Below, one piece after another: positions 32,238-44,384 of a stretch of 64,000 nt of DNA. Below the pieces are notes generated by a model. It was not told the origin of the DNA. It saw nothing but the letters and a program-made list of their open reading frames with translations, and ran no database searches. The stretch spans positions 109,560,234 to 109,624,233 of the forward strand of contig NC_135722.1 in NCBI RefSeq assembly GCF_964656455.1. Direction: 5' to 3'. Both the position numbers and the translations under genes were made by a program. Origin of the DNA: Halichoerus grypus (taxonomy: Eukaryota > Chordata > Mammalia > Carnivora > Phocidae). Positions within the stretch are counted from its first letter, which is position 1. Every line of letters starts with the position of its first letter.

Positions 32238-32345
32238 CTTGCTATATGTTGGAATCTCCTGGAAACTTAGAAAAATCTCCTGGCCCAGATCATACTTGTA
32301 CTACTTAAATCAGAGAGTCTGAGGGTGGGATCCAGGCATCACATT
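32238..32345 (+). mobile_element. MER20-like hAT-Charlie fragment
   Basis: TTGGAATCTCCTGGAAACTTAG, TCCTGGCCCAGATCATAC and AAATCAGAGAGTCTGAGGGTGG match the middle of MER20-like elements (CACCTGGGAACTTG..ATCAGAAACTCTGGGGGTGG). Confidence 0.55.
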
Positions 32346-32429
32346 CAGGGAATGGCTGTATGGAAAATGGGAAAAAGCCGAGCTAGTGTGGTGGTGGGCA
32401 CAGGGTTTGTGCTGCTGGAGGGCCCGGGG

Positions 32430-32580
32430 CCCCTCATGGTCTGTAAGGATCCCCCCCGGGACCGTCGACAAACCCACGAGGAGCACAGTTGGAACTCTAC
32501 TGCGATGGCACGTTGACGTTCCGTCGGCTTCCTGCGCAGTCGGGGAGCTCATGGAATTTGCTACTCCGAGGGTACAGTAG
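32430..32580. other. CpG-dense patch
   Basis: About 13 CpGs fall within about 140 bp (for example GGGACCGTCGACAAACCCACG and GTTGACGTTCCGTCGGC). That is well above the surrounding DNA. It is too short for a classical CpG island and no promoter element or exon is recognisable. Confidence 0.5.
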
Positions 32581-32789
32581 TTTGCAAAGGGTCTTCTTCA
32601 TGTTAGAGTCTTTCACAGTTATTCCTGCTCCTTTCATTGCATCGTAGCATGCATTGCTGTGCTGGGGGGAGAGCTAGAGCTGTGGCCACTGCCTGTGCGT
32701 GAGCTGCTCTCACAGCCTCCGCTAGCTGGGAACTGCGCACGTGATTGGCGTGAGGGTCACACGTAATGCACTTGCCACACTGCGTGCTG

Positions 32790-32930
32790 TCTCTGTGTCC
32801 CTCTCTTCCTAGACCCTAATCTTCTGAAGAGCAGGCGTCGCGTTTCAGTTATGTCTTCCGCATCTGGCATAATGCCTGGCACATAGTAGGTGCTCAACCA
32901 AAGTTGTTTTTCTCCTTAGAAATCAAGTGA
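32790..32930 (+). mobile_element. L2 3' end, sense
   Basis: GTGTCCCTCTCTTCCTAGACCC, then ATAATGCCTGGCACATAGTAGG and TGCTCAACCAAAG is the L2 3' signature. Confidence 0.7.
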
Positions 32931-33954
32931 ATAATGTTGAACTTGCTTGAGTTTAAAGAGACCTGATGAGTAGTGCGTGCTTTCCCCACCTGGTGTTTGA
33001 AACCACTGTGAAGTAAGCAAAAGGATGAGGCAGATGATTCTAGTACAAGTGGGATTGCAGGATGTTATTTTAAGTGTCCCTTTTCATACTGCTGATGGAA
33101 TCCCAGCCTTAGATCCCAGCACTGTCGGGCTGAGGGGGGCTTTCCCATGTCCTGCTGTAGAGAACTCTCTTCAGGACAGTGAGGATTATGCATGCCCCGC
33201 TTTTCAGTCCAAACTCACTGACTGTCGACCCAGTTACTCTTTTTGGAGAATAAGCAAGGGAGTGGTGACAGGCTAAGGATATGCTCCTAGGACTCTAGCC
33301 ACATGGAAGGAACCATCAGGAGTGGTGGGAAAGATTTCTTCCCCTGAACCCCCACCACTACAGTGACCACGTTCGGTCACTCGGTGGTACTATGCCCTCT
33401 GTATTTGAGTTTGGGTCTTCATCATATGATATGTATGACATAAGAATGCCTGCTCTCTGTGATGGTGTCACTGTTATTCTGGGCCCAAAATGAACACCTA
33501 CAGCTTTTCACTCTTAGTCATAGTATGAACAACTTTACTCACTGCCTAACTTCATCATGAGGAGTACTCATGCCGCCCATTTGCTAATAGAATTATAGGG
33601 AGTTCTATATTTTTGCAAGTAAAATTACGGGGATTTTTCATGCTCTTATGAGAAGAGTCATTGATAAATACTCAATAATGTAATAACATGCACTTGCATT
33701 CTTAACATGTTCCTAAGAGTGAGATATTCTTGAGAATCTATAAGCAGGAAACATTTTGGGATAATTTCATGTGGTTTTATTCAGCGTAGGTCTGAAAATC
33801 TATAGTCTATAATTTCCATTTTGAAGTAAATATATCCCTGATAACTTACATATGAACAAGTTTAAAATCTGAAATTGAGATCACTTAAAAACACGTTAAG
33901 GTAGAAATTCTCTCAGTTTAAAGTAATAGTAATAATAAAAAGAGAATGTTCGTA
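32931..33954. other. Unassigned sequence
   Basis: About 1 kb without recognised repeats or exons, AT-rich after 33570. Confidence 0.45.
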
Positions 33955-34130
33955 TTTTCTTATTACGTGAAGTCCTTTATATGTATTATTTCACTTGATC
34001 CAGAAAACAACCCTGTGAGGTATATTTTTGGCCCTATTATCACATAAGGAAATTTAGAGGGTTTGATTAACTTGGTCAAGGTCAAAGAGCTGCTAAGCAG
34101 GAAATTCAGATTCCAGATCAAATGCTTCTT
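33955..34130 (-). mobile_element. MIR SINE, antisense
   Basis: TTTATATGTATTATTTCACTTGATCC, CAACCCTGTGAGGTATATTTTTGGCCC, TAAGGAAATTTAGAGGG and CAAGGTCAAAGAGCTGCTAAGCAGG is the reversed MIR. Confidence 0.8.
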
Positions 34131-34422
34131 GACATCATGATGTGAAGGAGGCATGTTTTCTAACCATCCCTGAGACCTAACTGACCCTCTACATTCATAC
34201 CTATCCTTCTTCCCCATTACTACTTGTAAAGTTCTGGCTCTTCCTGAAACTGAGCATAGCTGCCCACAGGTGAAGCTGGAATTCCTGAGTCAAGACAAAG
34301 ATCTTGGTAATGAAGATGGGCATTATTGGAGAATGTCTTTGTTGTAGCAATTTTAATAGTAAAAGGCAATTAAGTCTAAAAATTACCATTTCTGACTCAT
34401 CTGATTTAAAAGAAATGCTAGG

Positions 34423-34641
34423 GGGGTGCCTGGGTGGCTCAGCCGTTAAGCGTCTGCCTTCAGCTCAGGTCATGATCCCAGGGTCCTGGGATCGAGCCCC
34501 GCATCGGGCTCCCTGCTCCGCAGGAAGCCTGCTTCTCCCTCTCCCTCTCCCCCTGCTTGTGTTCCTGCTCTCACTGTCTCTCTCTCTCTCTGTCAAATAA
34601 ATAAATAAATAAATAATAAAAAAATCTTAAAAAAGAAAAAG
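34423..34641 (+). mobile_element. CAN SINE (SINEC), sense, young
   Basis: GGGGTGCCTGGGTGGCTCAG head, near-consensus body, and long AAATAAATAAATAA tail. Perfect target duplication AAAAGAAATGCTAGG at 34408-34422 and 34642-34656. Confidence 0.97.
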
Positions 34642-34656
34642 AAAAGAAATGCTAGG

Positions 34657-35549
34657 TACGTGATTGTTTAAATATACTGTTTGCTACTTGAAGATGTATA
34701 AAAAGTTACTTTACAGATTCATCTGGATTCTTTAAGATCCTTTATTTTAAATTCTTAAACAGTTTATGTGAACAGGAAAGTCCAAATGTAGAGTGCAGCT
34801 TTTCTAGGGGAAGGGAAACCTCATTTTCATAGGGTCTTTAGGAAGGGGTATGTTTGGGCTGGCACCAGTACTGAGAAAGATCCATTGCATCGTTAAAACA
34901 CTTACATTTGCCTTTCAAAACTTTGCTGCACTGTAAACTGGTAAAAAACATCTGAACTTTTTCTAGGCACTTTGGTAAAATGAATTTTATGTGTCTCTTG
35001 TGAATGAATGAGGAACAAACGAACATGAATGGACACAGTTGATTTAATAATGAACATAAAACGTTTATAGTAATTATCCGTAGCGAGGATGAGAGCCTTA
35101 AAGATGATCTGCTAGTCTACTCACAGACATCCCATCTGTGATGTAATTACAGGACTTCCAGTAAGGGGACTCACTGCGTACCATGTAGCCCTTTCACGGC
35201 TGTGGACTCAGAAGTGAGAAAGTTCTTTTGTGCCTTAAAGTGGAGTCTGCCTCCTAGAAATGTCCCCACATTACACTGACTTAACAGCTGAATGTACAGA
35301 ATGACCCTTTCCTCTGTCCTGAGAACCCTTAACATATATTTATATTTATTTTGTTCTTTGCCCTGGAGGAGACGGGCTGGCACGGAGGTTCTCTGGTGCT
35401 GAGACGGGGGGTGGGTGGGGAGAAGGACGGGAGGGACTTCGGTTGGCTTGAGCCTACAGACAGCATGCCTGGGCGCACACAGCATTTGGAGCCTGGTACG
35501 GTCCACTTCATAGCACTGTTGTCGTAACAGAGGCAGAGGTTGGATAAAT
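34657..35549. other. Unassigned sequence
   Basis: No repeat recognised apart from a G4 motif at 35406-35435. The 152-codon minus-strand frame at 35171-35629 shows no domain and its upstream end runs into an L2-like segment. Confidence 0.45.
35406..35435 (+). other. G-quadruplex motif
   Basis: Guanine runs of 6, 3, 4, 3 and 3 separated by T, T, AGAAGGAC and A. Confidence 0.6.
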
Positions 35550-36210
35550 GTAAGGTTGCTGTCGTCCAGGATTCTGTCTAAGCCCTGTTCTCTCCCCATG
35601 CTGCATAGTTTCATTAGGAGTGATCTCATCCGTGCTCATGCCAGCAAAATCACCACATTTGCTGCTGATTCTTACGTGTTCCTCCTCTGCCGGACTTTTA
35701 TATCTAACTGCCTACTGGGTGTCTCGTCTTGCATATTTCGCCACTCAATGTTGTATCAATTCAACGTAACAAAAAAAATCATTTTTTCCCCTGCCAAATA
35801 TATTCTTCCTCCTGTGTATCTTATTGAGCAGCCCTGCCATTTAGCTACTTGAGCCCGATGTTGGGGAGCCCTGCCGCATTCTTCCCTCTCTGGATCTTAT
35901 CTATCTAGAAGCTCTGTATCACCTCCTTAAGAGTGTCCACAGCTTTCTGCCTCCGTCCACGCAGCAACCATCCTGTCTGTGCCCCTGTGACCTGAGCTTG
36001 CAGCACTGTGGGTCTGAAGCATCCAGCCCCGGGCTCTGTTCTCGGTACTTCCGTGCTGGCTACTGATGAGGCCTTCCACCTCTTTGAATATTCCCTGTTC
36101 ATTTCTGACTTAGATCTTTCATGCACACTTCCTTCTGCAGGAAACCTCTGTCTTGCATTGGCTGTCCTTAGGAGACCCTTAACCCTCTCCCACAATTCAG
36201 TTTCTTCTTA
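35550..36210 (+). mobile_element. L2 LINE, sense, reverse-transcriptase region
   Basis: CCAGGATTCTGTCTAAGCCC, GTTTCATTAGGAGTGATCTC, ATCCGTGCTCATGCC and TTATATCTAACTGCCTACTGG are colinear with the L2 ORF2 segment that encodes the late RT region. Frames are broken by stops and a poly-A run at 35770. The far right end is uncertain. Confidence 0.5.
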
Positions 36211-37789
36211 GGAAAAAAAAAAAAAAAACCCAACAAAACTGCCAGTTCCGTGAGTTAAGGACAACCTTTTCACCATTGTTCTCCAGCAGGGAGTTTGATA
36301 TGGAGGAGACAGACAGTCAGTGACTCTCTGTGAATACAGAAGCAATCAGCCTCCAAATTAAGCCTACCTGCATTGGTTTGGTCTTATCTCTGCAAAGAGG
36401 AGAGAAGACCACACAGCCTAACAGTGATGAGCTACGGAAGGGCTGTGCTAGTTGGGCCTTTGCTAATTAGCAGCAAATTTTTAATTGATTTTTATCGACT
36501 TTTCTTGATTATCTGGAGTCAGCACCAGTGACTACAGTAGATACTAAAACAGGTAAAAGAAGGAAAAAGTCCTATTAAAGGAATACCAAACACCAAGAGG
36601 AACAGAACACAAAGGAATACAGGTGTGTACAAAGCAAAGGGCATTTGAAAAATCTTTCAAAGTCTGCATTAAAATTGTAAGCTTTGCTAACAAGTTATTT
36701 ATTTTTCCTTTGAATTCATGAATTCAAAATAAAGACAAATGAATGCCACTTTAAACATATTTAATTAGTTGAATTCATAGCTTCAGGGTATTACTGACTC
36801 ATAGTTTACTAGGTTTAAAAATTGATAGAATGCTTATTAATAATAGATGCTTGTACTCATTACTTAACAGTCACTAAGCAACTCTACTTTTCATCTTCCT
36901 AGACAAATACAGCAGTGGTTTGAGGCAATTAACTAGACATTTCAAGAACTTTTTACTTGAATTGTCTAGATAATTGCCCTGGTGCCCTGTTTGCTTTTCA
37001 TATGCAGACAAAGAGGTAGAATATAAAGTTTTCTTTCTTTTTTTAAAGGCCAATTTATAGCAGAGAAGGCGCTCCTTGTTCAAAAGCAGCACCCGGGCAG
37101 ATCATTAGGGTCTGGGTATTACTTCCCAGGGGTCACATAATCACTTTTATGGTCAAAAGTTTTAAAAATGCGACGCAGCTCGTGTCTTACTGATTTTATG
37201 TTTGCATTTGTTTATGTTTCTGTTTTTTTGGAAGAAATAGTGAATTATTCCCCAAATGAGATACCGTATTTAATAGATGTTTACTACCATGGAAGTTCCC
37301 AGGAAAACCTCTTTAGAAAAAAGAGAAAAATAACAAAACTCCCCGAACTCCCCAGTGTTTTAATTTGTTGGGATTAACGTTAGTAGGGAAAAAATGTAAA
37401 CACAGCTGTTACAGTGTGTAGGAGATCCAGGGTCCCGTATCCACAACTGTTGTCATTACGTGCCCGGGCTTGGGCTAATAATTTTCCGTTTTCGTATCAG
37501 GTTTTTCTCCATCTAATCTTCTGTTCCGTGTTCGACTTATACACACAAAATCAGCAAGATCAAGGTACAGTTCCAAGCTGTGCACGTTCCAAGATTGGCC
37601 TTCTAAAAATGGAAATGAAGGGCATATTTATGTTTCCTTTCATGAGCCTTTTGACTAGCTGAAGAAAGGAACGCACATTTATGGAAGATTATGTTTCAAG
37701 TATCTGGTAGGAACAGGAGAAAAATACTTGCATGTTCCTGGGTTTGTAACTATGTTTTCAGATGTGTCGTATTTTATAGACAGCAGTTT
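36211..37789. other. Unassigned, mostly unique AT-rich sequence
   Basis: A poly-A run at 36214-36229 follows the L2. A homeodomain palindrome lies at 36461. No exon recognised. Confidence 0.4.
36461..36472. promoter_or_regulatory. Homeodomain palindrome TGCTAATTAGCA (copy 1)
   Basis: A perfect 12 bp palindrome with a TAATTA core, followed by AATTTTTAATTGATTTTTAT with further TAAT cores. The identical 12-mer recurs at 51377-51388. Confidence 0.35.
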
Positions 37790-37925
37790 TTTTCAACTGT
37801 AAGATGAGTCTAGTGTGTATCAAAAAGGATTTTCTGAAGACTAAATAAAATAAATTATGGGAAGAATCTAGAGCAATGCTGGGTACATAACCAGTGCTCA
37901 AAACAATGAGAAATTACTATGATTC
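37790..37925 (+). mobile_element. MIR SINE 3' part, sense
   Basis: CTGTAAGATGAGTCTAG, GAAGACTAAATAAAATAAATTATG, TAGAGCAATGCTGGGTACATAACC and AGTGCTCAAAACAATG fit MIR. Confidence 0.65.
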
Positions 37926-38224
37926 TCACGTTGCTCTTCTATAAAATAAGGAGACCTTATCAGTACCGCTCCAAGTGTGGCTTGGGAACCAATAATGACC
38001 AATGAACCAACTCATGTATCCTGAGTTAAGTACAGAAATTGGAAGTGGGTATTACACATTTTATGTGATTTGCTAGAATAATTTTATGTCTGCTGAATCT
38101 AATAATTAAACAATAGAACTTACATATTTTATTTTTTTATTTCATTTTTAAATAATTCATTTTTATTATGGTTTACAAAATCATTAGTCAACGACAGATT
38201 GAACATTTAAAAAAAAAAACCACA

Positions 38225-38300
38225 GGTGGTTTGAGTAGCGCTAGACCAAATGATCTCTGAGATAGTCTTCCTAGTTCTCAATTTCTGTAATTCTGGATAA
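38225..38300 (+). mobile_element. MIRb 3' tail, sense
   Basis: AGACCAAATGATCTCTGAGATAG, TCTTCCTAGTTCTCAATTTC and TGTAATTCTGG match the MIRb GATGATCTCTAAGGTCCCTTCC tail. Confidence 0.5.
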
Positions 38301-38724
38301 ACCATACAGTTTTCTTCAAGGAACTGTGAAATGTACTCGCACCAGATACAGATGTTTTGAAAACATTTCATTTAGTGAAAATTGCTTCACTAAATTAAAA
38401 TTCCAAATACGTACCCCGTAATATTTATTCACATTGTCGCCTGCATTAAAACCAGCCGTTGTGGGTGCCTGAGGAAAAGAAGGAGGGTCTGCATTGTTGA
38501 CAGTCAAATTAAACTTCCTATTTGTTCTTTAAAATCTAATCTACTTGGATTCAAAGTTCTGTTTTTAATGAAAAGCAGCAGGAGATTACAAAAGATGGTG
38601 GTGTGCACTGTCACTTTGAGTCTTCAGTTGCTTTCTTAGATTAAAAAGGAAATCATTCCCTCCTCACAGACACCCCTTTGTAGAATTTCAGTTGGAATTA
38701 AGGTTGCTAATCTGTGGTCTTTGA

Positions 38725-39072
38725 GAGAGAGGGAGATTTTTCCTGGAGGATCTGATGGGCCCAGTGTGATCATAAGGGTCCTCAGAAGTGGGAGAAGGGG
38801 TCAGAAAAGGAGATTCGGAGCCATGACCGCAGGGGTGGGAGTCCAGCCTGACCTCGAAGGTGCAGGAAGGGGGCCAGGACCCAAGGGATGTATGAGGGCC
38901 TCTAGGAGCTGGAAGAGGTTCCCCCATAGTCACCCAAAGAATGTCACTCTGCAACACCCTGATTTTAGCTCATGAGGCTCAGTTTGGACTTCTAACCTGG
39001 ACAACTGTGAGATAATGAATTCGTAGTCAGCTGCAAGGTTTGGGGCAATGAATGTGGCAGTCCTGGAAAACT
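38725..39072 (+). mobile_element. Ancient MLT1-like LTR
   Basis: GGAGGATCTGATGGGCCCAGTG, ATCATAAGGGTCCTCAGAAG, GGGCCTCTAGGAGCTGGAAG, CACCCTGATTTTAGCTC and GGACTTCTAACCTGGACAACTGTGAG follow the same family as 7215-7684. Confidence 0.6.
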
Positions 39073-39272
39073 GATCAAGGCAGGCATTTGCCAGACACGG
39101 TGCTGTGGCTTTCCCTCCTGGCCTCCAGCACAGCCACACCAGCCCTGACCGGAGATGGACCCCCAACCCCGGGCTCAGGAACAATGCTCTCGCTTCCCAG
39201 AATGGTCCTTAACTGATCTGTCACTGAACCAGAAAGGTAGGAATCTCTCCCTGTCTCGCACTGCTCTATGTC

Positions 39273-39342
39273 TGTGTATGAATTAACAGTTGTTTTGTAA
39301 ATTACCCTGTATATGAATTACCAGTTGTTTTGTAAATTACCC
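39273..39342. repeat. 35 bp direct tandem duplication
   Basis: TGTGTATGAATTAACAGTTG..TTGTAAATTACCC is followed at once by TGTATATGAATTACCAGTTG..TTGTAAATTACCC. The two copies are nearly identical. Confidence 0.88.
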
Positions 39343-39563
39343 ATCAGATTTTTTTCACGTGAAGTCATGGAGAGAGATGAACCATAAATTGTCCTGAGCA
39401 CAAGGAGTAATCCAAGTTTTGTATGGGTTTAAGCTTATACAATTTTTGGGAAAAGGAAAAACAGAAATTTAGGTACAACAATGCATATATATTTAGGATG
39501 AGAGAATGAATAACAACAGATTACATATAAAAATGCTAATAAGTACCACTGATATCCAAAAAC

Positions 39564-39568
39564 TATAT

Positions 39569-39614
<46 letters not shown>

Positions 39615-39616
39615 AA
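39564..39616. repeat. AT dinucleotide microsatellite
   Basis: TA repeats interrupted only at TATAATATA and TATTATATA. The tract is self-complementary and can extrude as a cruciform. Confidence 0.95.
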
Positions 39617-40640
39617 TGACTGACATGTCTTTATAATGTTTTTTCTATATTTTTTGACTACGTACTCTGGGATTATTTCTTCACATGACCATGACTTGTC
39701 ATTTTCTTTTCTGTAAAGAGAGTAGAAAGCTCATGCAAGCCTTCTGGTAGCATGGCTAATCAATTTTTTTTTTCTTTTCTTTTATTAATAGTTTGGAAAA
39801 GTTTCTCTTAGCATCACAACTTGTTACTAAGTGATTCCGGTATTTTCTTGAGATTGTTGCCAGCCTCCGTCGAGTGTCTTTCATATATGACTGGGAGGAT
39901 TTAGGTTTTTCCACAGTCCAGCTACTGACTCCAACATTTCAAACCTTGATCCTCCTCCACTCTCTCTGTTCTTCTAGAAACAGGCACCAGAGGACCTAGT
40001 CTGGTCTCTGCAGAACCTCTGGCTTTGCGATTCCATGTCCTGACAACAGGTGTGTGGGGAGTCAGCATGGTAGGTGGTAGAATATTTCTGGAAGCCATTC
40101 CTACACCAGGGCGGCAGCGAAGACTTGACCATACAAGGGCGTGGCTACGGACCACAGAATGTAGCCCATTAAAGGCACACCAAGCTCAGCTTTCCTTAGC
40201 AGGACTTGCAGTAGCTCCCCCCACACACTCCATCATCACCTGACACAAGGGGGCCTGATGGAGCATATAACGAATGGAAGGAGACAATGGTCTAAATTGA
40301 TTGCTTTCAAAATATGTTACTTTTGCAAAATTTACTAAAACATATGGCATGGTAAACACATTGCTGGGGCCTCTCCCAGTACCTTACAAGGAGCCCTTTG
40401 CAAGAGAGGGACCCTAAAGCTCTGTCAGTTTCTCAATAAAAACATCTCTGACAGGACATTATTTCATACACTGGCAGGATTTTGTAATTCTTTTGTTTTT
40501 GAAGTTTTCCAACCCATGATTTTGAAATTCCAAATATGGAAGTAACCAAGAAACATGGATCATATGCTATTGTCAAAACATTTATTCCCATAGGCTGCCC
40601 TCCTTGACCTTGAAAGCCTTAGCTTTATAGTAGGATAAAA

Positions 40641-41829
40641 TTTGCAGACCTGTTTTTGTTTGTTTGTTTGTTTTATTTTGTTTTCCCTGAAGAAGCTCTC
40701 TTTTGTGCTTTCTCTGGATTTTACCAAGATAGACATCCTTAAAGCAGGTGTCTCTCTTTGCTTTTGGGGCTTTTTTTTTTTTTTTGTCCATTTTATTGTA
40801 GCCATGCTTTGTTTTAAAAAGGTCATTTTGCACATTCCTACCCATCTGTCATTTAGCTAAACTTAAGCATCAGAACTTTCTTCAAATATGCTTGAAAAGT
40901 AGAGAACATTGTTATCTGGACTGGAAAGCAAAATCAGGCAGCAATATTGCTAATGAGAGCCGAAGGAATGGATCAGAGCCTTCATTTAATCGTGGGTGGA
41001 AAGTTTCCCAGGGCTGATACCTCACTCCGCTGGTGGTACCTGCAAGGACATCAGGAGTGGGTCCTGCCTTTCGCTGCTAAGGAGGATGAGGCCCAGAGAA
41101 AGAAAGTGCTCCATCGTTTCTGAATAGGTATTTTCCCTCTGGATTTATAGAGCTTTCTTCAGTATCTGTAAATGTTCCTGTATTTATCTGCTTGTAGTAT
41201 GCTTGTAGTAATTGGATTTTTAATTCTTGCAGATAGGATTTCCCAAATTTGGTGACAAACTTCGGAAAGTTTTTTTACTGGTGGATGGGTGATGTGGGGC
41301 ATGGGGAAACCGCAGGAACATTTGGCAGACTTTAGGGTACAAAATGTTGGAAACATCTAGATGAGAGCAAGATGTGGAGTTATCACTTAGAAATGATTTT
41401 TCTGGACTGTGTGTTGTAGCTTCAATGCAGAACAGATTGGTTCTTGTCATGTCAAGGATGCACCTGTCCTCCTTCAGTAGGGCAAAGCTGAAATACGCTT
41501 TGTGAGAGACCGGTCTTAAGTGTGTATGTGATGCCAGTTTGAGTTGAGAACTTGCTCTGCCTTGGTAAACTCGTGAGAGGACCCGGAGCAGCTCTGGGTT
41601 AGATTTCTCCTCAATCTCAGTGTCAGATGACCCAGGCAGCCATGAAGGCCTCCATGGCCCATTCTGCCCCCTCTTCACAGATGATGTTCACTTCACTCAT
41701 AGCTGACTCCTGGCCCCTCCCTGGGTGGGACCCATCTTTCTTTTCTCTGTGCTTTTAGACACCTGTTGTTTTGTGTGTAATACCTGTTAAAGACAAAATT
41801 GGCCAGCGTGTGTCTTTGACGCCTCCTTT
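40641..41829. other. Unassigned sequence
   Basis: A GTTT simple repeat (40657-40680) and poly-T (40770-40785) are present. The 152-codon minus-strand frame at 41220-41678 shows no domain. Confidence 0.45.
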
Positions 41830-42075
41830 GTCATTCCTCCAGCCTTTTCCAGTTCCACAGTCTGCACGAATGTTACTTCCTTCCTAAAGTCATTCCTGTT
41901 TCCCCTTTGGAATCAACCCATAGCTCTCCTTTCCTCCCTCTCTTCCTGTCTCACTGTGCTGGGGAAGAGCCGTCCTTACTACATTCTGCCGCGTTTTATA
42001 AATGGCTCAGCCTCTGCTTACTGGCCTGTGAGTTATACAAGGGTGGAAGGGATGGTTTCCTGTACTTTTTTTTTT
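41830..42075 (+). mobile_element. L2 3' region, sense
   Basis: CTCCTTTGTCATTCCTCCAGCC, CTTCCTTCCTAAAGTCATTCC, CTCTCTTCCTGTCTCACTGTGCTG and GTGAGTTATACAAGGGTGGAAGG resemble the L2 3' end (CTGTGAGCTCCTTGAGGGCAGGG). Confidence 0.45.
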
Positions 42076-42129
42076 TTTTTGCCTTATCCTTGTGCTTTGT
42101 ATAAATACAAGATACTCAGTTTTTTGTGT

Positions 42130-42245
42130 GTCATATTCATTCAACAAATATTTAACAAATATTGAACCTCTTTTAGCCAGACACTGTTCTAAGCATTGGG
42201 GACATAGCAGCGAACCAAACAGACAAAATTTTCTGCCTTAATAAA
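42130..42245 (-). mobile_element. L2 tail, antisense
   Basis: ATATTCATTCAACAAATATTTAAC, CCAGACACTGTTCTAAGCATTGG and ACATAGCAGCGAACCAAACAG is the reversed L2 3' terminus. Confidence 0.7.
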
Positions 42246-42288
42246 ACATAACATTAATTGTGTTTAGTTGTACTTCTATTTTATTCTT

Positions 42289-42484
42289 TAAAAAAAAAGA
42301 ATAAAAAAAGATTTATTTGTTTATTTTAGAAGGGGGAGGCGGGGAGGGGCAGAGGGAAAGAAACTTAAACTGACTCTGCGTTGAACGTGGATCCCGATGT
42401 GGGCTCAGTGTCATGACCCTGAGATCAGGTCTGAGCTGATGCCAAGTGTCGGATGCTCAACCAGCTGCACCATCCAGGTGCCCC
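42289..42484 (-). mobile_element. CAN SINE (SINEC), antisense, older subfamily
   Basis: AAAGATTTATTTGTTTATTTTAG, GATGTGGGCTCAGTGTCATGACC and an end in CACCATCCAGGTGCCCC. Target duplication ACTTCTATTTTATTCTT (42272-42288) versus ACTTCTGTTTTATTCTT (42485-42501). Confidence 0.92.
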
Positions 42485-42834
42485 ACTTCTGTTTTATTCT
42501 TAAATCTCTGGTGTGCGCCTTGATTTATAAAAAATTAGTTTAAAAATCAGTTTTATTCTCTAGTCTGACAACTCTTCACGTTAATGTTGATTCTTGCCAA
42601 CTAGCATTAGTAGGTATAGTGCTGACAGGTTCATCTTAACCAGTTTGGCAAAAGATTTTTGTAAAATCATTTTAAATTACACCCAAAATTAAATCATTTA
42701 ATGGTTTAGTTGACTGATCTGTAGGATTGCATGTAACTTAGTTACTTACGGGGTTTAGTATCTCCTTGGATGGGTCTTGCCCAACCACTGTTTTCCTACC
42801 CAGCTCCTTCCCAGTCGCCCTTCACTCCTCAAAC

Positions 42835-43000
42835 TCATATCTTGTGTAATTTTTCCATATTATATGTATCCCTTTATCTTAATCTCTAGCCCACTCTCCC
42901 AGTAAAGTGTACGCTTTGTGTTGGCTTGGACATGGTTGCATTCCCAGCACCCACCATACTATCAAGCAAAAAAAAGGCACTCAATCAGTGTTTTTAATGA
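42835..43000 (+). mobile_element. L2 3' end, sense
   Basis: CTCATATCTTGTGTAATTTTTCC, TCTCCCAGTAAAGTGTACGC, TTGCATTCCCAGCACCCACC and AGGCACTCAATCAGTGTTTT match the L2 tail. Confidence 0.55.
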
Positions 43001-44384
43001 TTGAAAATGAATTAATACCTTCTTGATTTCTGAGGAACTTACAACCTTGGGTGTAGACAGCCCCCCCCCCCCGCCCCGCCCCATAAAATTCATTTTTAAA
43101 GTTGCTCTTAACTAAACAATGATGTCAAGGCCAGCCACATATTCCAACTGAATAGAGACCTCTTTCAGTTACAGGTCCTATTCTTAATTTTCAAAAACAC
43201 ATCATTGGTTCTCATCTTACTAATTCTGCTTTATAGTCTCTTTCATCAGTTGAATTAGTTAGAAAATAAACGACTTTGCAGTTCTAATTTTTGAAATGAC
43301 AGACATCATGGAGATAACAAAAATTTAAAAAATCACATTGGTCTTAACATTCTTATTTGAGACTGATGTGTAATTAGGATTTGAATGAAATCCTTAGCCT
43401 GAAGACCTGAAAGTTATTGAACCATATTTCTGTAGCAAATTATACAGGTTACAAGCTATCTCTTGGAGTAGGGTTAGATGTAGTAATAATAGATGTTTAA
43501 ACTTCTGAGTTGTTTTACCATGACTTGTAACCATACTTGATTTTTTATAATTCTCAGTTAATTATGGATCTTATAGTTCCATATCCATATCGGATCTGTA
43601 TATTTTAAGAAGTCACCTATGATTAACTCTTCTTCCCTATGTCTCCTAATTCATAGTTTAGATAATTCATCTAAACTGTAGAGTGAGCAGATGTCTAAAG
43701 TTTGCTCTGTGCTCACCATCATCAGCATTTCTTATGTTTTCCCAGCCTGAGTTTCTTTCAATAGAATATTGCCCAAGATATCCAGAACCAAGAATGGTGG
43801 AGAATGGGAGTAAATTGTTCAAGAAGAAATAATCAATAAACAGATCTTATTAAAGGATGGGTTTGTTAACAAATGCTGTTTGTGTGTATAATTTTAGTTC
43901 TCCTGAATGGGAATTTTAAGAACTGGAGAAAAGTAGGAAACATTCATGCTATTAGGAATCATGTTGTTTATGTGGTTATAGTCATTGTTTTTGTTATATT
44001 AATAAATTCCTCAAATTCTTGTACTTTTAATAATAAACACCCTGGGAACATTTTCCTCCTGTAGAATTTCACTCAAAAACAGAAGCTTTATTTTCCTTGA
44101 GTGAAAACTGCACTAGGTTAAAAAAGCATTTTTGGAGATGCAAAATGTTTTAGGAGGTTTGTTTTAGGTTTAGGAGAATTTCTTTCTTTACTTTTATACC
44201 TTCTCCCATTCCAGTGGCTTTCAAAATATTTTATCCTAAGATTTTAGTTATTCTTGGAATCTTCCCTAAAACTCTCATAATCTTACCATTGAGATGGGAG
44301 ACAAAAATGCAAACACAACACTTAACTTCATAGATTTGCCACCACTCAGCCATGATCAGAGTTTTGTAACGGCACTGCAGCGAA
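43001..44384. other. Unassigned AT-rich sequence
   Basis: Apart from the C-rich tract at 43061, no repeat or exon recognised over about 1.3 kb. Confidence 0.45.
43061..43082 (-). other. C-rich tract (G-quadruplex motif on the minus strand)
   Basis: C12-G-C4-G-C4 on the plus strand. Confidence 0.65.

Larger units (their letters stand above)
39073..40640. other. Unassigned sequence with two local repeats
   Basis: It holds a 35 bp duplication (39273-39342) and an AT microsatellite (39564-39616). The 39880-40440 part may be an unrecognised old repeat (it ends near TCTCAATAAAAACATC), but I cannot name it. Confidence 0.4.

Noticed and set aside
35171..35629. 152-codon minus-strand frame
   Set aside because: Its upstream end enters an L2-like segment on the opposite strand; no domain.
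41220..41678. 152-codon minus-strand frame
   Set aside because: No recognisable domain, no splice or promoter context; length is within chance for 64 kb.
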